Shown here piece by piece: positions 50,285 through 58,112 of a stretch of DNA of 64,000 nucleotides (its first letter is position 1; the number at the start of each line of letters is the position of its first letter). The notes beneath the pieces are model-generated. The model saw only the letters and a list, made by a program, of their open reading frames with translations, was not told where the DNA came from and made no database searches. Source of the DNA: Ruminococcaceae bacterium UBA7212 (lineage in GTDB: Bacteria > Bacillota > Clostridia > Oscillospirales > Acutalibacteraceae); the NCBI GenBank assembly GCA_002490525.1, contig DKUE01000037.1, positions 71,704 through 135,703 on the forward strand. The letters are read 5' to 3'. A program made the position numbers and the translations under genes.

Positions 50285-50743
50285 ATGGGTACAGAAAAAA
50301 CAAAAGTAGAATTATTCACCGACGGTGCGTGCTCGGGAAATCCCGGTCCCGGCGGCTGGGGCGCAATTTTACGCTGTAACGGCACTGAAAAAGCACTTTC
50401 AGGCGGCAGTGCGCAAACCACCAACAATAAAATGGAACTGACCGCCGTAATTGAAGGCCTGAAAGCACTGAAACGTCCGTGCAATGTTACATTATATACC
50501 GATTCCAAATACGTTTCGGACGGGATTTCAAAGGGATGGGCGGCTTCGTGGAAAGCGCGCGGCTGGAAGAAGAAGGATGGAAAGCCCGCACTGAATCCTG
50601 ACCTTTGGGATTCACTTTTAACACTGACACATATTCACGACGTACATATTGTATGGATTAAAGGACACGCGGGGCATCCCGAAAACGAACGCTGTGATGC
50701 TATGGCGGTCACAGAATCGAAAAAATATACAAAAATTTCATGA
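50285..50743 (+). CDS. rnhA: Ribonuclease HI
   Basis: This 152-residue enzyme degrades the RNA strand of RNA-DNA hybrids. All four catalytic acidic residues are visible: Asp13 in LFTDGACSGNPGPGGWG, Glu in NNKMELTAVIEG (about 51), Asp in TLYTDSKYVSDG (about 73) and Asp in ENERCDAMA (about 137). The basic protrusion KGWAASWKARGWKKKDGKPA, as in E. coli RNase HI, is present. The ATG at 50285 lies after GAGGAAAACT, and an upstream TTG frame is not needed. It is coupled to the HAD phosphatase gene. Confidence 0.96.
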   Translation: MGTEKTKVELFTDGACSGNPGPGGWGAILRCNGTEKALSGGSAQTTNNKMELTAVIEGLKALKRPCNVTLYTDSKYVSDGISKGWAASWKARGWKKKDGKPALNPDLWDSLLTLTHIHDVHIVWIKGHAGHPENERCDAMAVTESKKYTKIS

Positions 50744-50773
50744 AAATTTGTATAAAAAATTTTTTCTCTAATC

Positions 50774-50802
50774 TTGAACAGATACAGAGAATGTGTTAAG
50801 AT
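50774..50802 (+). promoter_or_regulatory. Promoter of the sugar symporter gene
   Basis: TTGAAC (50774-50779), a 17-base spacer and TAAGAT (50797-50802) lie about 60 bases before the TTG start codon of the transporter. Confidence 0.6.
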
Positions 50803-50863
50803 AAAAATTGGTATACTTAGGGGGAACTACAACCGAACCCTTACACATAAAGGATGTGATTTT

Positions 50864-52414
50864 TTGGCGGATACGACAGTCGCAACGCAGGAAGAATACG
50901 TTGAAACCGAAGTGGAGCAACAGGTCGAGAAAGCCTCAGCGCAAAACAGACGGTATCTCCGTCTGCGAGAAATGATTGCCTTTTTGCTTACGGCATTCGG
51001 TCAAAAAAACTTAAACGAATTTGTCAACGGAAACCGACAGTTCTTCATGATTAGCTTCCTTGGCATCTCGGGTAAAGCTTACGGCTCCATTATGTTTTTG
51101 GAAACGCTGTATGACGCACTGGACGACTCGATTTCCGGATTGATTATCGACCGCACGCGTACGCGCTGGGGTAAGCTACGTCCCTACTTCATTGTAACAA
51201 CCCCGATTTGGGCAATAGCAATTTTGATGCTGTTCACAACACCGTCCTTTTTGACAACGCCGATCGCAAAGGTCGTGTGGGCGGTTATCGCGATTTTTGC
51301 CCACAACCTCGGCATGAGTTACTTCGGCGTTTGGCAGATTATGCCTTTTGATATCACGCCGAACGTCAACGAACGAAACAATTTGCTGGCTTCGCAGAAA
51401 TTTATGGAGCTGTTCGGTGCGTGGTTGCCCGCGCTATTGCCGTTCTTCATCGACCTGCTTCCCAAACAGACAAACAACGCAATCGGGATGCAGGATGTCT
51501 ACTCAGGCTATGCACTGATTATGGTCATTATCTCCGCCGTAACCGCCATTTACGGGTTCTTTGTGATGCGCGAGCGCGTGCCGCTGGCATCGAAAGAGCA
51601 AATGAAAGAAATCGGCATCATTGAATCCTTTAAAATCGCGATTAAAAACCGCCCAATGTTGGTTTTACAGCTCAACTATTTCTTCAACGGGTTAAAAGGC
51701 ATCGGTGCATCCAATGAAAAATTCTTCTGGATTCACAATGCGGGGGCCATGTCTTACAGCAGTATCGCCAGTATCTTCACGGGGATGCCCGCCTTCATTA
51801 TTACACCGCTCACGCCGAAGCTGATTCGGAAATTCGGTGCAAGAAATGTCGGTATTGCCGCAGGTATTTTCGGCGGTGCGATGTATACGCTGATGTTTTT
51901 AATCGGCTATAAGCCTTTCGGAGCATGGGACAAAGCCGGTCATATCATCCCAAATCTTATTTATATGACCATTATGCTTACGCTCTGCGGTCTGCCGAAC
52001 GGTGTCATTAACGTGGTCGGCACCATCTTACAGGGCGATGTGTATGACTACGGCGAATGGAAATACGGTGTGCGCAATGAGGCACTGATTGCAACGGTTT
52101 CGGGCTATTTTCAAAAGCTTGCCAATTCTATCAACAACGGACTTTCCGGTTTTGTCATTTCGTGGATTGGCTATGTTGCACACAAAGATGTGTTCGGCAA
52201 CATCGTCCGCGAAACGGATAACAGCGTACTTTCGGGATTTTGGTTCATTTTCTGTATTATGCCCGCCATTGCACGTTTCCTGTACGGTGTTTCACTGATT
52301 TTCTTCAATGTACACGGTAAATTCAAAGCTCAAATGCTTGCGGACTTGGAAGTTCGCCGCAGAGAACAGGTTCGTCAAATGCAGACAGAAAACCAATCCG
52401 CCAATGGAGAATAA
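50864..52414 (+). CDS. GPH-family (MelB-like) sugar:cation symporter, MFS
   Basis: This 516-residue transporter has about twelve hydrophobic helices. The family signature IDRTRTRWGKLRPYFIVTTP sits in the first cytoplasmic loop (about 97-116), after LDDSISGLIIDRT, where the Asp residues bind the coupling cation in MelB. DVYDYGEWKYGVRNEA (about 390) is the second conserved segment. It probably imports a glycoside, pentoside or hexuronide, possibly for the glycosidases nearby. The start is TTG at 50864, preceded by AAAGGATGTGA, the same context as the TTG start at 19802. No other good start exists in the frame. Confidence 0.9.
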   Translation: MADTTVATQEEYVETEVEQQVEKASAQNRRYLRLREMIAFLLTAFGQKNLNEFVNGNRQFFMISFLGISGKAYGSIMFLETLYDALDDSISGLIIDRTRTRWGKLRPYFIVTTPIWAIAILMLFTTPSFLTTPIAKVVWAVIAIFAHNLGMSYFGVWQIMPFDITPNVNERNNLLASQKFMELFGAWLPALLPFFIDLLPKQTNNAIGMQDVYSGYALIMVIISAVTAIYGFFVMRERVPLASKEQMKEIGIIESFKIAIKNRPMLVLQLNYFFNGLKGIGASNEKFFWIHNAGAMSYSSIASIFTGMPAFIITPLTPKLIRKFGARNVGIAAGIFGGAMYTLMFLIGYKPFGAWDKAGHIIPNLIYMTIMLTLCGLPNGVINVVGTILQGDVYDYGEWKYGVRNEALIATVSGYFQKLANSINNGLSGFVISWIGYVAHKDVFGNIVRETDNSVLSGFWFIFCIMPAIARFLYGVSLIFFNVHGKFKAQMLADLEVRRREQVRQMQTENQSANGE

Positions 52415-52443
52415 CCCCCCCGAAAGGCTTTATACCACAATTT

Positions 52444-52462
52444 CATTGTGCAATGCACAATG
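52444..52462. repeat. Intergenic palindrome CATTGTGC-AAT-GCACAATG
   Basis: This perfect 8-bp inverted repeat lies in the 150-base tail after the symporter gene, next to a second hairpin at 52512. It looks like part of a composite intergenic repeat. Confidence 0.5.
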
Positions 52463-52511
52463 GGCGGCGAAGCCGCAGGGCGTCAGCCCAAATTGATGAT
52501 TCAATGTTCTC

Positions 52512-52564
52512 CGAATCTCTAAGAAATCGAAGATTTCTTAGAGATTCGTGGGGTTATTATACCA
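52512..52564. repeat. Hairpin plus 33-bp dispersed repeat, copy 2
   Basis: CGAATCTCTAAGAAATC and GATTTCTTAGAGATTCG form a perfect 17-bp stem with a 3-base loop. The right arm and following bases (52532-52564) are identical to 6679-6711, including the minus-strand TGGTATAAT. Here the hairpin is complete, whereas copy 1 has only one arm. Confidence 0.65.
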
Positions 52565-52570
52565 TCTAAA

Positions 52571-52600
52571 AAATCCCACCCGCTTTTACGGGTGGGATTT
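52571..52600. terminator. Bidirectional terminator
   Basis: AAATCCCACCCG pairs perfectly with CGGGTGGGATTT around a 6-base loop, with A and T runs on either side. It separates the symporter gene from the convergent DUF5131 gene. Confidence 0.87.
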
Positions 52601-52610
52601 CATTATGCTG

Positions 52611-53345
52611 TTATTTGTAAAACCGTTTTCCTGTATTGATATTGGCTTTTCTTGCCTGGCTGTGCTGTTCGCGGCGTGGGATTTTATAAATCCTGCCGTC
52701 TTTTTGAAAATGTGCGCCTGTCTGCTGAAACCAAAACGGAATATGATGCCGCACACACTGCGCTCGAATTTGTAAAATCCAATCGTAATCACACAGCCGC
52801 GCCTGCGCCCCTGACTCCCCTGCCGCCGTCACGCCCTCAATTTCCGCTGTCAAAAAGCGCTCCAAATCAATCTGCTCCAAAAGCGGCGAGCAAACGATTT
52901 CCTTGTGCTTTGCCTTTGCGGACAATAAATACGGCAGTCGGTAATCGGCGCGTTCCTGACTCTCCACCGTACAGCAAACCACCACATTATCATACCCGCC
53001 GCCCCAGTCAGGCGGCACACACTGCATAAATCGGTCAATCCGTTTGGTGATAAACAAAAATGTGCAATCCCCCCGCTCCCGAATCATATCCCATGCCTCC
53101 TGCCGCCAGGCATCCGCATCCTCCAGCAGAAAATCCGAGGTAAAACAAGTGTAAATGCACGTACCCGATGGAATTTTGTAGTTTCCGCTTCGGTCCTTTT
53201 TCACGGGAAGATTGAAATTCTGCGTCTTATGCACTTCGGCACTGTTTCGGTCATATCTTGCATCGCTTCTGTACACATAGCAATGCTTACAGCCGGTACT
53301 GATTTTGTGACAGCCGTGCCAAAGGTTCCAAGTCACAGAGCGCAT
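52611..53345 (-). CDS. DUF5131 / phage Gp37-Gp68-family protein
   Basis: This 244-residue protein has the family opening SVTWNLWHGCHKISTGCKHCYV (about 3-24), with three cysteines placed like a radical-SAM-type iron-sulfur site, followed by TCIYTCFTSDFLLEDADAWR and FLFITKRIDRF. It ends with TAAGESGAQARLCDYDWILQIRAQC. The family occurs in phages and bacteria; the activity is unknown, though a radical-SAM-like fold is predicted. I start at the ATG at 53343-53345, behind AAGGGGG. It is 21 bases downstream of pyk and may be read through from it. Confidence 0.83.
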   Translation of the reverse strand: MRSVTWNLWHGCHKISTGCKHCYVYRSDARYDRNSAEVHKTQNFNLPVKKDRSGNYKIPSGTCIYTCFTSDFLLEDADAWRQEAWDMIRERGDCTFLFITKRIDRFMQCVPPDWGGGYDNVVVCCTVESQERADYRLPYLLSAKAKHKEIVCSPLLEQIDLERFLTAEIEGVTAAGESGAQARLCDYDWILQIRAQCVRHHIPFWFQQTGAHFQKDGRIYKIPRREQHSQARKANINTGKRFYK

Positions 53346-53366
53346 TGGGAAGCCCCCTTGCATAAA

Positions 53367-54782
53367 TTACAATTTTTCAACCTTAAGCATATTGGTGGTA
53401 CCCGAAACCCCCAGCGGGATACCGGCGGTAATCACGACCAGGTCGCCGCGGTTCACAAGACCGTTCTTTACAGCAACCTCTACGGCGTGCGCAAACAGTT
53501 CATCCGTGCTCTTCTTTTCTTCGCACATCAGCGGCACAATGCCCCAGGACATGCTCATCTGACGGTAAACGGTCTCATTGGTGGTACAGCCGATAATCAT
53601 AGACTGCGGACGGTGCTTGGAAATCATCCGTGCCGTTGAACCGCTTTTGGTCACGGTGATAATCGCTTTGGCACCGAGGTCATGCGCCGTAGTCACAGTG
53701 GCGTGCGAAATCGCATTGGTGATGCTCTTATTCGCCTCGCTCGCCGACTTGAAATCCGTTACATAGTCAATTTGCCCTTCTGTGCTTTCGGCAATGAGCG
53801 CCATGGTTTCCACCGATTCTACGGGATGCGCACCTGCCGCCGTTTCACCTGACAGCATAATCGCAGAAGTTCCGTCATAAATCGCATTGGCAACATCCGT
53901 TATTTCCGCACGTGTGGGGCGCGGATTGGTAATCATAGACTCCAGCATCTGTGTAGCAGTAATCACTTGCTTGCCTGCGCTGTATGCTTTTTTGATGATG
54001 CGTTTTTGAATGGACGGAATCATTTCAAACGGGATTTCCACGCCCATATCGCCGCGAGCAACCATAATGCCGTCTGCTTCATTTATAATCTCATCAATAT
54101 TTTGCACGCCGTCCATGTTTTCAATTTTTGCAATGATGCGCACATTACGCCAACCGAGGGCATTTGTGAATTTGCGTAAATATGCAATGTCCGCCGCAGA
54201 ACGCACAAAAGACGCGGCTATAAAATCAAAGCCTAACTTTGCGCCGAATTCCAAATCGGACATATCGCGCTCTGAAAGATACGGCATGGAAAGCTCCACA
54301 CCGGGTACGTTCACTCCCTTGCGGTCGGAAAGCACGCCGCCGTCTGTCACCGTGCAGACAATATCCGTTTCACCGACCTGCTTCACCGTCATGGCAACCA
54401 GCCCGTCGTTAATGAGAATCCGCGTGCCGACAGTCACATCCCCGGGAAGTCCTTTAAAGGATATGCTCGCAGTGGCTTCATCACACTCGACCTCACGCGT
54501 GGTCAGCGTATATTCCGCGCCTGTTTGAATTTCCACCGGCTTATGGTCTCGAAACAGTCCCAAACGGATTTCGGGACCTTTGGTATCGAGCATGGTTGCT
54601 ACAGGTAGGCGCAGTTTTTCCCGCGCGCTGACAACATCGCGGAAGCGCTTTTCATGGGTTTCATAATCCCCGTGGGAAAAGTTGAACCGTGCGACGTTCA
54701 TGCCCGCGCGCATCATTTTTTCCAATATTTCAGGTCGGTCCGTCGCAGGACCGACTGTACAGATAATCTTTGTTTTTCGCAT
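53367..54782 (-). CDS. pyk: Pyruvate kinase
   Basis: This 471-residue glycolytic enzyme converts phosphoenolpyruvate and ADP to pyruvate and ATP. The barrel shows TKIICTVGPATD (about 3), NFSHGDYETH (about 33), DTKGPEIRLG (about 70) before the B domain (about 75-170), KIENMDGVQNIDEII with the catalytic Lys (about 220), the substrate loop MVARGDMGVEIPFE (about 240) and QMLESMITNPRPTRAEITDVANA. The C domain is complete, but the extra PEP-utilising domain seen in many Bacillota is absent. I use the ATG at 54780-54782, behind AAAGGTGA. Confidence 0.97.
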   Translation of the reverse strand: MRKTKIICTVGPATDRPEILEKMMRAGMNVARFNFSHGDYETHEKRFRDVVSAREKLRLPVATMLDTKGPEIRLGLFRDHKPVEIQTGAEYTLTTREVECDEATASISFKGLPGDVTVGTRILINDGLVAMTVKQVGETDIVCTVTDGGVLSDRKGVNVPGVELSMPYLSERDMSDLEFGAKLGFDFIAASFVRSAADIAYLRKFTNALGWRNVRIIAKIENMDGVQNIDEIINEADGIMVARGDMGVEIPFEMIPSIQKRIIKKAYSAGKQVITATQMLESMITNPRPTRAEITDVANAIYDGTSAIMLSGETAAGAHPVESVETMALIAESTEGQIDYVTDFKSASEANKSITNAISHATVTTAHDLGAKAIITVTKSGSTARMISKHRPQSMIIGCTTNETVYRQMSMSWGIVPLMCEEKKSTDELFAHAVEVAVKNGLVNRGDLVVITAGIPLGVSGTTNMLKVEKL

Positions 54783-54883
54783 ATGTGTCACCTTTCAAAA
54801 TGCTCTTGCTGTGCGGAAAAGCCGAAGCCGACTGTGTGGCTTCATTTTGGTAAATATAGAATTTCCAAATTTTCCTCATATAT

Positions 54884-54912
54884 AGTATATATCAGAATTT
54901 GTCAATCGTCAA
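54884..54912 (-). promoter_or_regulatory. Promoter of pyk
   Basis: The minus strand shows TTGACG (54907-54912), a 17-base spacer and TATACT (54884-54889), followed by an untranslated leader of about 95 bases. Confidence 0.68.
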
Positions 54913-54952
54913 GGGAAATTGCGGCGGTTGAAGTCATCCGTCTCTACCGAAA

Positions 54953-54981
54953 TTGACTTGTCCGAAAAGGTATGCTACAAT
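54953..54981 (+). promoter_or_regulatory. Promoter of the NimA-like gene
   Basis: TTGACT (54953-54958), a 17-base spacer and TACAAT (54976-54981) lie just ahead of a GAAAGGAG ribosome site. Confidence 0.68.
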
Positions 54982-55013
54982 GCCTGCTGTAGAGCTGAAA
55001 GGAGTGCCGCATT

Positions 55014-55493
55014 ATGCGAAGAAAAGACAGAGAAGTTACAGATGTGAATCAGATTTTTGAAATTGTCCGCAAATGCAGTGTTGCCCATATCGGTATGGTC
55101 GAAGACGGAAAGCCGTATGTAGCCGCTTTAAATTTCGGTTATGAACGGCAGGGCGATACACTGATTTTATACTTTCACAGTGCCTATGCGGGACGTAAGA
55201 TGGAGATTTTAAAGCAAAATCCCCATATCTGCTTTCAAATGGACTGCGATAATGCATTCATAGCCGGAACAAAAGAAAATCCCTGTTCCTACAGTTGGCG
55301 GTATGCCGGCGTAGTAGGAAACGGACAGGTGGAATTTATTGAAAATGCAGAGGAAAAAGCACACGCCCTCAACTGCATCCTTCATCATTTGGGAAAATCC
55401 GAGGAAGCCTACTGTTTCCCGCAAGAAAGCCTGCAAAATACCTGTGTGTATAGGGTTTGCTCCACGGATATGACCGGGAAGCGTCACGCATAA
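55014..55493 (+). CDS. NimA-like pyridoxamine 5'-phosphate oxidase-family flavoprotein
   Basis: This 159-residue split-barrel protein has the Nim-type opening MRRKDREVTDVNQIFEIVRKC, then VAHIGMVEDGKPYVAALNFGYE (about 25-46), LYFHSAYAGRKMEILKQNPHICF (about 56-78) and SWRYAGVVGNGQVEF. Relatives bind FMN and include 5-nitroimidazole reductases, but most are of unknown role, so a drug-resistance function must not be assumed. The ATG lies behind GAAAGGAG with a clear promoter. It is followed at short distance by two small genes on the same strand. Confidence 0.86.
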   Translation: MRRKDREVTDVNQIFEIVRKCSVAHIGMVEDGKPYVAALNFGYERQGDTLILYFHSAYAGRKMEILKQNPHICFQMDCDNAFIAGTKENPCSYSWRYAGVVGNGQVEFIENAEEKAHALNCILHHLGKSEEAYCFPQESLQNTCVYRVCSTDMTGKRHA

Positions 55494-55561
55494 GAAAACA
55501 TTAAAAAATGAGGTTCGCGTTTTCAGCATAAATTTAATTTTTCGGGAAGAGGAATTTTTAT

Positions 55562-55825
55562 ATGCACCAACGAAACGAAAAAGTATGGAAACATGCGGCA
55601 ACAGGTACGGATGGAAATGTGATTTTGTTCGGTGTCCGTATATTCGATTATAAATGGCAACGCACCTCTGCATCTGTGCAGGTTTACGATTCCTTATACG
55701 GACAGTCATATACATTCCCGATTTATACCGCTGTGATTCATAAAAGGACTTATACCTTTGCGGCAGGCGAATTCAGTAATTGTGTTTGGGGATTTTATAC
55801 ACCGCCCGACGAAAACCGTTTTTGA
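55562..55825 (+). CDS. Small hypothetical protein
   Basis: This 87-residue soluble protein is rich in aromatic residues and strand-forming stretches (VILFGVRIFDYKW, SVQVYDSLYGQSYTFPIYTAVI), without a membrane helix or cysteine cluster. I recognise no family. Support for it as a gene is the ribosome site GGAAGAGGA ahead of the ATG and its place in a run of co-oriented small genes. Codon use resembles its neighbours. Confidence 0.6.
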   Translation: MHQRNEKVWKHAATGTDGNVILFGVRIFDYKWQRTSASVQVYDSLYGQSYTFPIYTAVIHKRTYTFAAGEFSNCVWGFYTPPDENRF

Positions 55826-55895
55826 CAAAATCAATACATTCTGTTATGATTATCGAATCGCCGAAATTTGTATCGTATATCATAGGAGTGTAATT

Positions 55896-56264
55896 ATGCA
55901 AATCAAACAGGAAAATCACAACGGAACCAACATTGCAATTATTTTCGGTGAAGAACAACACATTACAGATGCGCAGTCCGCTTTAGATTTGGCAATGACT
56001 GTAAAATATGAAACAGAAGCGGAACGAATTGTGATACCCAAAGAGGTTATCTGCGAGGACTTTTTCATACTCAGCACAGGGCTTGCAGGCGAAATTTTGC
56101 AAAAGTTCATGAATTATCATATCAAAGCCGCAATCTACGGCGACTATTCCCGATATACCAGTAAACCGCTGAAAGATTTTATTTACGAATCCAATCACGG
56201 AAATGACTTCTTTTTTGTCGCTTCGCAGGAAGAGGCCATACAAAAGCTCACACAAACACAATAA
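55896..56264 (+). CDS. DUF4180-family protein
   Basis: This 122-residue cytosolic protein has NGTNIAIIFGEEQHITDAQSALDLAM, then IVIPKEVICEDFFILSTGLAGEILQKFMNYHIKAAIYGDYS and NDFFFVASQEEAIQKL. This matches DUF4180, a common accessory family with no known function whose fold resembles STAS-like domains. I start at the ATG at 55896, behind TAGGAG; the longer frame reads into the spacer. It lies between two other small genes of uncertain role. Confidence 0.83.
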   Translation: MQIKQENHNGTNIAIIFGEEQHITDAQSALDLAMTVKYETEAERIVIPKEVICEDFFILSTGLAGEILQKFMNYHIKAAIYGDYSRYTSKPLKDFIYESNHGNDFFFVASQEEAIQKLTQTQ

Positions 56265-56327
56265 AAACAGAATACAAATTTCGGAGAATCAGGCGGTTGT
56301 TGAAAGACACTGCCTGATAAATTATTT

Positions 56328-56341
56328 AGCCGGACGGCTAT
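56328..56341. repeat. Short palindrome TAGCCG-GA-CGGCTA, copy 2
   Basis: It is identical to 16216-16229 with shared flanks, here directly in front of the ribosome site (AAAGGAG) of the Cys-rich protein gene, so it may form a hairpin in its leader. Confidence 0.45.
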
Positions 56342-56357
56342 AAAGGAGAACGGTCAA

Positions 56358-56678
56358 ATGATTGAAAATCATCCGACACAGCTTGCCGCAATGCGGGAAT
56401 TTCACAAAGGGAACCGAACTGAGGGGCTGAAGCTCCAAGAAGCGTTTGCCGCAGAATTTCGGGAAGAATACAAAAACAAAGACCATTGTCCCTGTAAAAA
56501 GGCTTGTCGCTACCACGGAAACTGCAAGGAATGTGTGGCAATTCACCGTGCACACGGCGAACACGTACCGAACTGCCTGCGCCCGATGCTGAACGCAAAG
56601 CTAAAATTTTTGTCAGAACTGACCGAGCATACGCTTGCCAATGAAATTGAACCGCCGAAGGAAATTTTGCGAAAATAA
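56358..56678 (+). CDS. Small cysteine-cluster protein
   Basis: This 106-residue protein has a helical N-terminal half (about 1-40) and a cluster CPCKKACRYHGNCKECVAIHR (about 44-64), with a further Cys after HGEHVPN. The C-x-C-x4-C-x-H-G-x-C-x2-C pattern resembles small predicted metal-binding proteins of Clostridia (DUF6485-like), but I cannot fix the family. A zinc or iron-sulfur site is likely. AAAGGAG precedes the ATG, with the short TAGCCG palindrome just ahead. It is convergent with dinB, leaving only 7 bases between the stop codons. Confidence 0.75.
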   Translation: MIENHPTQLAAMREFHKGNRTEGLKLQEAFAAEFREEYKNKDHCPCKKACRYHGNCKECVAIHRAHGEHVPNCLRPMLNAKLKFLSELTEHTLANEIEPPKEILRK

Positions 56679-56685
56679 CGGGAAA

Positions 56686-57924
56686 TCATTTATACATCAT
56701 TCCGGGCAAAACGGCATGTTCGGGTGCGCCGTGCGGAATGGCATGCTCACAAAGCAGACTTGCGTTGAAAATCCCGTTTTTGCCGTAACGGGAACGAATA
56801 TCCAGCATGGTTTTGTCGATGCGTTCCTGCCGTTCGTGATGCGAGAAATCCGAAAACAGGTCGGTTTGCACAGGACTGTCCGCACAAATCAACTGAATCG
56901 CCCGCACAGTAACGGCACGCACAGGCAATTCCCAACGGTACATTTCCGAAAAAAGCTTGAAAGCCGACTGTGCAATTTCCAACGGACTTTGTGTCGGGAG
57001 CGGCACGGAATGCTGAAACTGTCGTACAAACAACGCGCTGTTCTTTATTCCGACCTGCACGGCGGTTGCCGCAAGTCTCTCGGCATACAGACGTCTGCCG
57101 ATTTCCTGTGACAGTGACAGCATCACCAGCCACACCTCATGCGACTCTTTCAAATCATAGATACACGTTGTGCCGTGCCCGACACTTTTGGAAACGGGTT
57201 TAAACCCATCGGGACGCACGCGCGAATCATCCAAACCGTTGGCATAACGCCAAAGCTCCTCGCCCATTTTGCCGAACACATTTTTCAAAAAAGACACATC
57301 ACACGCCGCCAGCTGTCCGATGGTGTGCACACCGTAGCCCGTCAAGCGCTGCACCGTGGATTTGCCACAGCCGAGCATCGCCCCCACAGGCAGATTCCAA
57401 ATTTTCTCCCGAAAGTTCGATTTGCCGATAACGGTCACCGCATTCGGTTTTTTTAAATCCGAACCCAGCTTTGCAAATACCTTGTTAAAAGAGACCCCTA
57501 CAGAAACAGTAATCCCTAATTCCTGCAAAACAGTTTGCCGAATCTCATCTGCAATGGATGCGCCCTCACCGAACAAATTTTGTGAGCCCGTCACATCCAG
57601 CCACGCTTCGTCCAAACCGAACGGTTCAATTGCATCCGTATAGCGGCGGTAGATATCGCGCACCAGCTCCGAATATTTTCGGTACCGTTCAAAGTGCGGC
57701 GGCACAACCACCAAATCACGGCATTTTGCTTTCGCCTGCCAAATGGTATCCCCTGTTTTGACACCGCACGCCTTCGCCTGCTCGGATTTTGCCAAAACAA
57801 TGCCGTGCCGTGTTTCCACGGACCCGCCGACAACAATCGGCTTCCCTCGCAAATCCGAATTATATAAGCATTCAACGGAAGCATAGCAGTTGTTGATATC
57901 ACTGTGCAAAACCGCGCGTTCCAC
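56686..57924 (-). CDS. dinB: DNA polymerase IV (Y-family)
   Basis: This 412-residue translesion polymerase has LHSDINNCYASVE (about 7-19) with the first catalytic Asp, VLAKSEQAKACGVKTGD in the fingers, the catalytic pair in FGLDEAWLDVTGS (about 105), VSVGVSFNKVFAKLGSD, the helix-hairpin-helix thumb MLGCGKSTVQRLTGYGVHTIGQLA (about 190) and a complete little finger. The start is GTG at 57922-57924, behind AGGGGAGAGG. The promoter is a perfect consensus with a LexA box in its spacer, so induction by DNA damage is expected. Confidence 0.94.
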   Translation of the reverse strand: MERAVLHSDINNCYASVECLYNSDLRGKPIVVGGSVETRHGIVLAKSEQAKACGVKTGDTIWQAKAKCRDLVVVPPHFERYRKYSELVRDIYRRYTDAIEPFGLDEAWLDVTGSQNLFGEGASIADEIRQTVLQELGITVSVGVSFNKVFAKLGSDLKKPNAVTVIGKSNFREKIWNLPVGAMLGCGKSTVQRLTGYGVHTIGQLAACDVSFLKNVFGKMGEELWRYANGLDDSRVRPDGFKPVSKSVGHGTTCIYDLKESHEVWLVMLSLSQEIGRRLYAERLAATAVQVGIKNSALFVRQFQHSVPLPTQSPLEIAQSAFKLFSEMYRWELPVRAVTVRAIQLICADSPVQTDLFSDFSHHERQERIDKTMLDIRSRYGKNGIFNASLLCEHAIPHGAPEHAVLPGMMYK

Positions 57925-57937
57925 TTTCCTCTCCCCT

Positions 57938-57963
57938 TTATATTTTTATATTTTTATATTTTT
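57938..57963. repeat. Short tandem repeat in the dinB leader
   Basis: The octamer TATTTTTA is repeated about three times between the dinB promoter and its ribosome site, making a long A/T-only leader. Slippage here could alter the leader length but not the coding frame. Confidence 0.6.
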
Positions 57964-57992
57964 ATTATACAGAACATTTGTTCCGCTGTCAA
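57964..57992 (-). promoter_or_regulatory. SOS (LexA)-controlled promoter of dinB
   Basis: On the minus strand TTGACA (57987-57992), exactly 17 bases, then TATAAT (57964-57969) is a perfect consensus promoter. The spacer contains GAAC-AAAT-GTTC (57972-57983), the core of the Gram-positive LexA/DinR box, so a bound repressor would block RNA polymerase directly. Confidence 0.9.
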
Positions 57993-58051
57993 TATAAAAA
58001 TACGGAAGCGGTTTTCTTCTGACAAAAAAACTGTGTTTTTTGCTCTCTTTC

Positions 58052-58080
58052 TTTACACATATATAAAAGTGTGTTAAAAT
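58052..58080 (+). promoter_or_regulatory. Promoter of the HTH-membrane protein gene
   Basis: TTTACA (58052-58057), a 17-base spacer and TAAAAT (58075-58080) precede the GAGAGGTG ribosome site. Confidence 0.6.
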
Positions 58081-58112
58081 AATAAAAAATAAACTATACA
58101 GAGAGGTGCTTT

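Noticed and set aside
55014..55493. Nitroimidazole-resistance gene (nim) call
   Set aside because: The fold matches the NimA-like group, but most members are not resistance genes, so the drug-resistance label is not justified from sequence.
55209..55715. 168-residue minus-strand frame over the NimA-like and small hypothetical genes
   Set aside because: It is antisense to two better-supported genes and has no start signal or family match.
57936..57970. A/T octamer repeats as a CRISPR-like or phase-variation array
   Set aside because: Only about three adjacent 8-base units without spacers, outside the coding frame and downstream of the promoter.
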